Source of the DNA: Candidatus Cloacimonadota bacterium | GTDB lineage: Bacteria > Cloacimonadota > Cloacimonadia > Cloacimonadales > TCS61 | Reading direction: 5' to 3' | Length of the DNA: 6,179 nucleotides | NCBI GenBank assembly: GCA_011372345.1 | Contig: DRTC01000628.1 | Coordinates: 1 to 6,179 of the forward strand | Shown: in pieces, positions 4,737 to 6,179 of the stretch | Position numbering within the stretch: position 1 is the first letter of the stretch | Layout: every line of letters starts with the position of its first letter | Translations under genes and position numbers: made by a program | Notes under the pieces: generated by a model | Database searches by the model: none | The model's input: the letters and a program-made list of their open reading frames with translations, nothing else | Told to the model about the DNA's origin: nothing

Positions 4737-6179
4737 CAAGATCCTGACCATTTACAAAAAAGAACTCCTCGATCTTTTCCGCGATAGAAGGACTATCATT
4801 ACCTCTTTAGTCCTTCCGATCGTGTTATATCCGTTGATCATGATCGCTTTTTCCTCCATGATGTCGCGCCAGGAAATGAAATTAGAAGAACAGGAAATTC
4901 TTATTTATGTAAATGACAACATTTTAGATGAGAATTCTCAAAGAATCAGATCCGAACTTGAAACTATAGAGAATCTTCAAGTTATGCAGAAAATGGATGT
5001 TTATCACGAAACAACTTTTCATGAACTCATTGAGGATAAAAGTCTGCAGGCAGTGGTTGAGTTAAATGATAGTTTATCAACAACCGGTTACCAGGTTTTT
5101 ATCACAAAAATTATTTATGATGAAACTAACGAAAGAAGCTCTAAAACCTTTCAGAAAATTCGTGATAAACTCTTTGAGATCGAAGATGAATTAATTGGGG
5201 AAAGGCTTCAGCAGATAAAAATCAATGAAGAAATCCTCAATGCCATCGAATTAAAAAAAGAAAATATCGCACCTCCCGAACAAATGCTCGGTTTTGCTTT
5301 GGGAAAATTCCTTCCGTATTTGTTAATAATTCTTACGATTAGCAGTGCGGCAGTTGTTGCTTCAGACCTTGTTGCCGGTGAAAAAGAAAGAAAAACTCTG
5401 GAAACGATACTGGTCAGCGCAGCTCGCAGGAACGAACTTGTCATTGGAAAATATCTGACCATTATCACTATTTCTTTAATTACTGTACTTCTGAATCTGT
5501 TCAGTATGTATCTATCATTTCAACATATTTTCTCTCAATATCAAGCAAGCATCAGTGATTTGCAGTTACCAATCGCAAATTTCATCCTGATCCTTCTTTT
5601 GATGATACCTTTAGTTACTCTATTTTCCGCATTACTTCTCTCAATCTCAACCTATTCCCGAAATATTAAGGAAGCACAGAGTTATCAAATGCCTGTTTTG
5701 TTTGGCGGGATCATGCTTTCGATGGTCAGTTTTCTGCCTGGATTTGAACTGAATTTTGGATTTGCTTTGATCCCGATCGTTAATTTCTCACTTTTATTCA
5801 GGGATATTATGCTGGGAAGTTTTGAAACTTCACATTTATTGATCGTGCTTTTCTCAACAATTTTCTTGGATTTTATAGCGATTTTCATCTCAGTAAAACT
5901 CTTCAATAATGAGTCAGTCCTATTCCGCACTGCAGAAGAAAAATCCCTTAAATTCTGGGGAAAAGAAAAGAAGAATGTATTTTCCATCCAGACTGCTGTT
6001 TTATTTTTTATCATAGTTTTATTGGCTCTCTTTTATATTGGAGGAAACTGGCAGGCAAAAGACATTGCCAAGGGTTTAGTCAGAACTGAAATTCTATTAA
6101 TATTTTTCCCAACCATATTGATCTTAAAAATAGCTAAAACCGATATAAAAAAAGTTTTGAGGATGAATCCCACCAAACC
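4726..6179 (+). CDS. ABC-2 (NatB-like) permease, probably fused to a CPBP intramembrane protease, 3' end cut
   Basis: The frame is open from ATG 4726 to the window edge (484 codons, no stop). ATG overlaps the ATPase end by 11 bases, and AAAAGG (4711-4716) lies 9 nt upstream. The N-terminus has the amphipathic coupling-type helix NFNKILTIYKKELLDLFRDRR and a first membrane segment at about 24-44. A soluble extracytoplasmic domain of about 140 residues (47-190) follows. Further membrane segments lie near 193-213, 244-264, 284-305, 322-337 and 370-391. DLVAGEKERKTLETIL (214-229) is the family hallmark loop. NatB proteins normally end near residue 400. This one continues with two more hydrophobic segments (about 419-438, 454-468) and a basic LKIAKTDIKKVLRMNP linker. 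That matches the described architecture in which a CPBP (CAAX-type) protease domain follows the permease. The protease motifs would lie outside the window, so the fusion is inferred. It forms an exporter with the preceding ATPase. Confidence 0.85.
   Translation, partial: MNFNKILTIYKKELLDLFRDRRTIITSLVLPIVLYPLIMIAFSSMMSRQEMKLEEQEILIYVNDNILDENSQRIRSELETIENLQVMQKMDVYHETTFHELIEDKSLQAVVELNDSLSTTGYQVFITKIIYDETNERSSKTFQKIRDKLFEIEDELIGERLQQIKINEEILNAIELKKENIAPPEQMLGFALGKFLPYLLIILTISSAAVVASDLVAGEKERKTLETILVSAARRNELVIGKYLTIITISLITVLLNLFSMYLSFQHIFSQYQASISDLQLPIANFILILLLMIPLVTLFSALLLSISTYSRNIKEAQSYQMPVLFGGIMLSMVSFLPGFELNFGFALIPIVNFSLLFRDIMLGSFETSHLLIVLFSTIFLDFIAIFISVKLFNNESVLFRTAEEKSLKFWGKEKKNVFSIQTAVLFFIIVLLALFYIGGNWQAKDIAKGLVRTEILLIFFPTILILKIAKTDIKKVLRMNPTK

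Noticed and set aside
5208..6014. Two minus-strand ORFs (5208-5468 and 5685-6014)
   Set aside because: Antisense shadows of the continuous plus-strand permease frame. Neither has an SD or a recognisable domain.

Overview
The window is an AT-rich bacterial chromosome segment. It holds six genes supported by clear SD/start pairs: one on the minus strand and five on the plus strand. The last gene runs off the right edge. Proteins are lysine/glutamate/isoleucine-rich and ribosome binding sites are strong (GGAGG, GGAAG, GAGG about 5 nt before the start). The gene set (Nfu iron-sulfur carrier, M42 peptidase, cupin, a cyclic-2,3-diphosphoglycerate-synthetase-like P-loop protein, NatAB-type ABC exporter) would fit an anaerobic bacterium of a poorly cultured phylum such as Cloacimonadota. 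That placement is an impression from protein style and repeat style, not a demonstrated assignment.

Layout. Bases 1-192 hold the end of a small lysine-rich plus-strand ORF, probably complete as a 58-residue protein from GTG 16, with a helix-turn-helix-like stretch. A hairpin with a U-tract on the minus strand (211-243) separates it from the convergent minus-strand gene at 267-1580, a 437-residue protein of the cyclic 2,3-diphosphoglycerate synthetase-like family (COG2403 type). Bases 1581-2040 are a 460-base divergent intergenic region. It contains a weak minus-strand promoter candidate, an imperfect inverted repeat, and a roughly 195-bp element bounded by 17/18-nt terminal inverted repeats that looks like a MITE or IS remnant. 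Its right end lies only 11 bases from a good sigma70-type promoter for the next gene.

Plus-strand genes then follow: a 75-residue stand-alone Nfu domain (2041-2268), a single-domain metal-binding cupin (2341-2742), an M42 metallo-aminopeptidase (2833-3897), a NatA-like ABC ATPase (3975-4736, TTG start) and an ABC-2 permease (4726-6179+) that overlaps the ATPase by 11 bases. The gaps before the peptidase and before the ATPase each contain a long palindrome (16-nt arms with one mismatch; 15-bp perfect arms). Neither is followed by a U-tract, so they resemble REP-like dispersed repeats more than classical terminators.

How the genes work together. Only the ATPase and permease form an obvious functional unit, an ABC-2 exporter. 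The permease continues well past the usual NatB length into new membrane segments, which suggests the NatB plus CPBP (CAAX-type) intramembrane protease fusion architecture, cut by the window edge. Nfu, cupin and peptidase are co-oriented housekeeping-type genes with no evident shared pathway. The least explained parts are the MITE-like element next to the nfu promoter, the two palindromes, and the bacterial role of the cDPG-synthetase-like protein.
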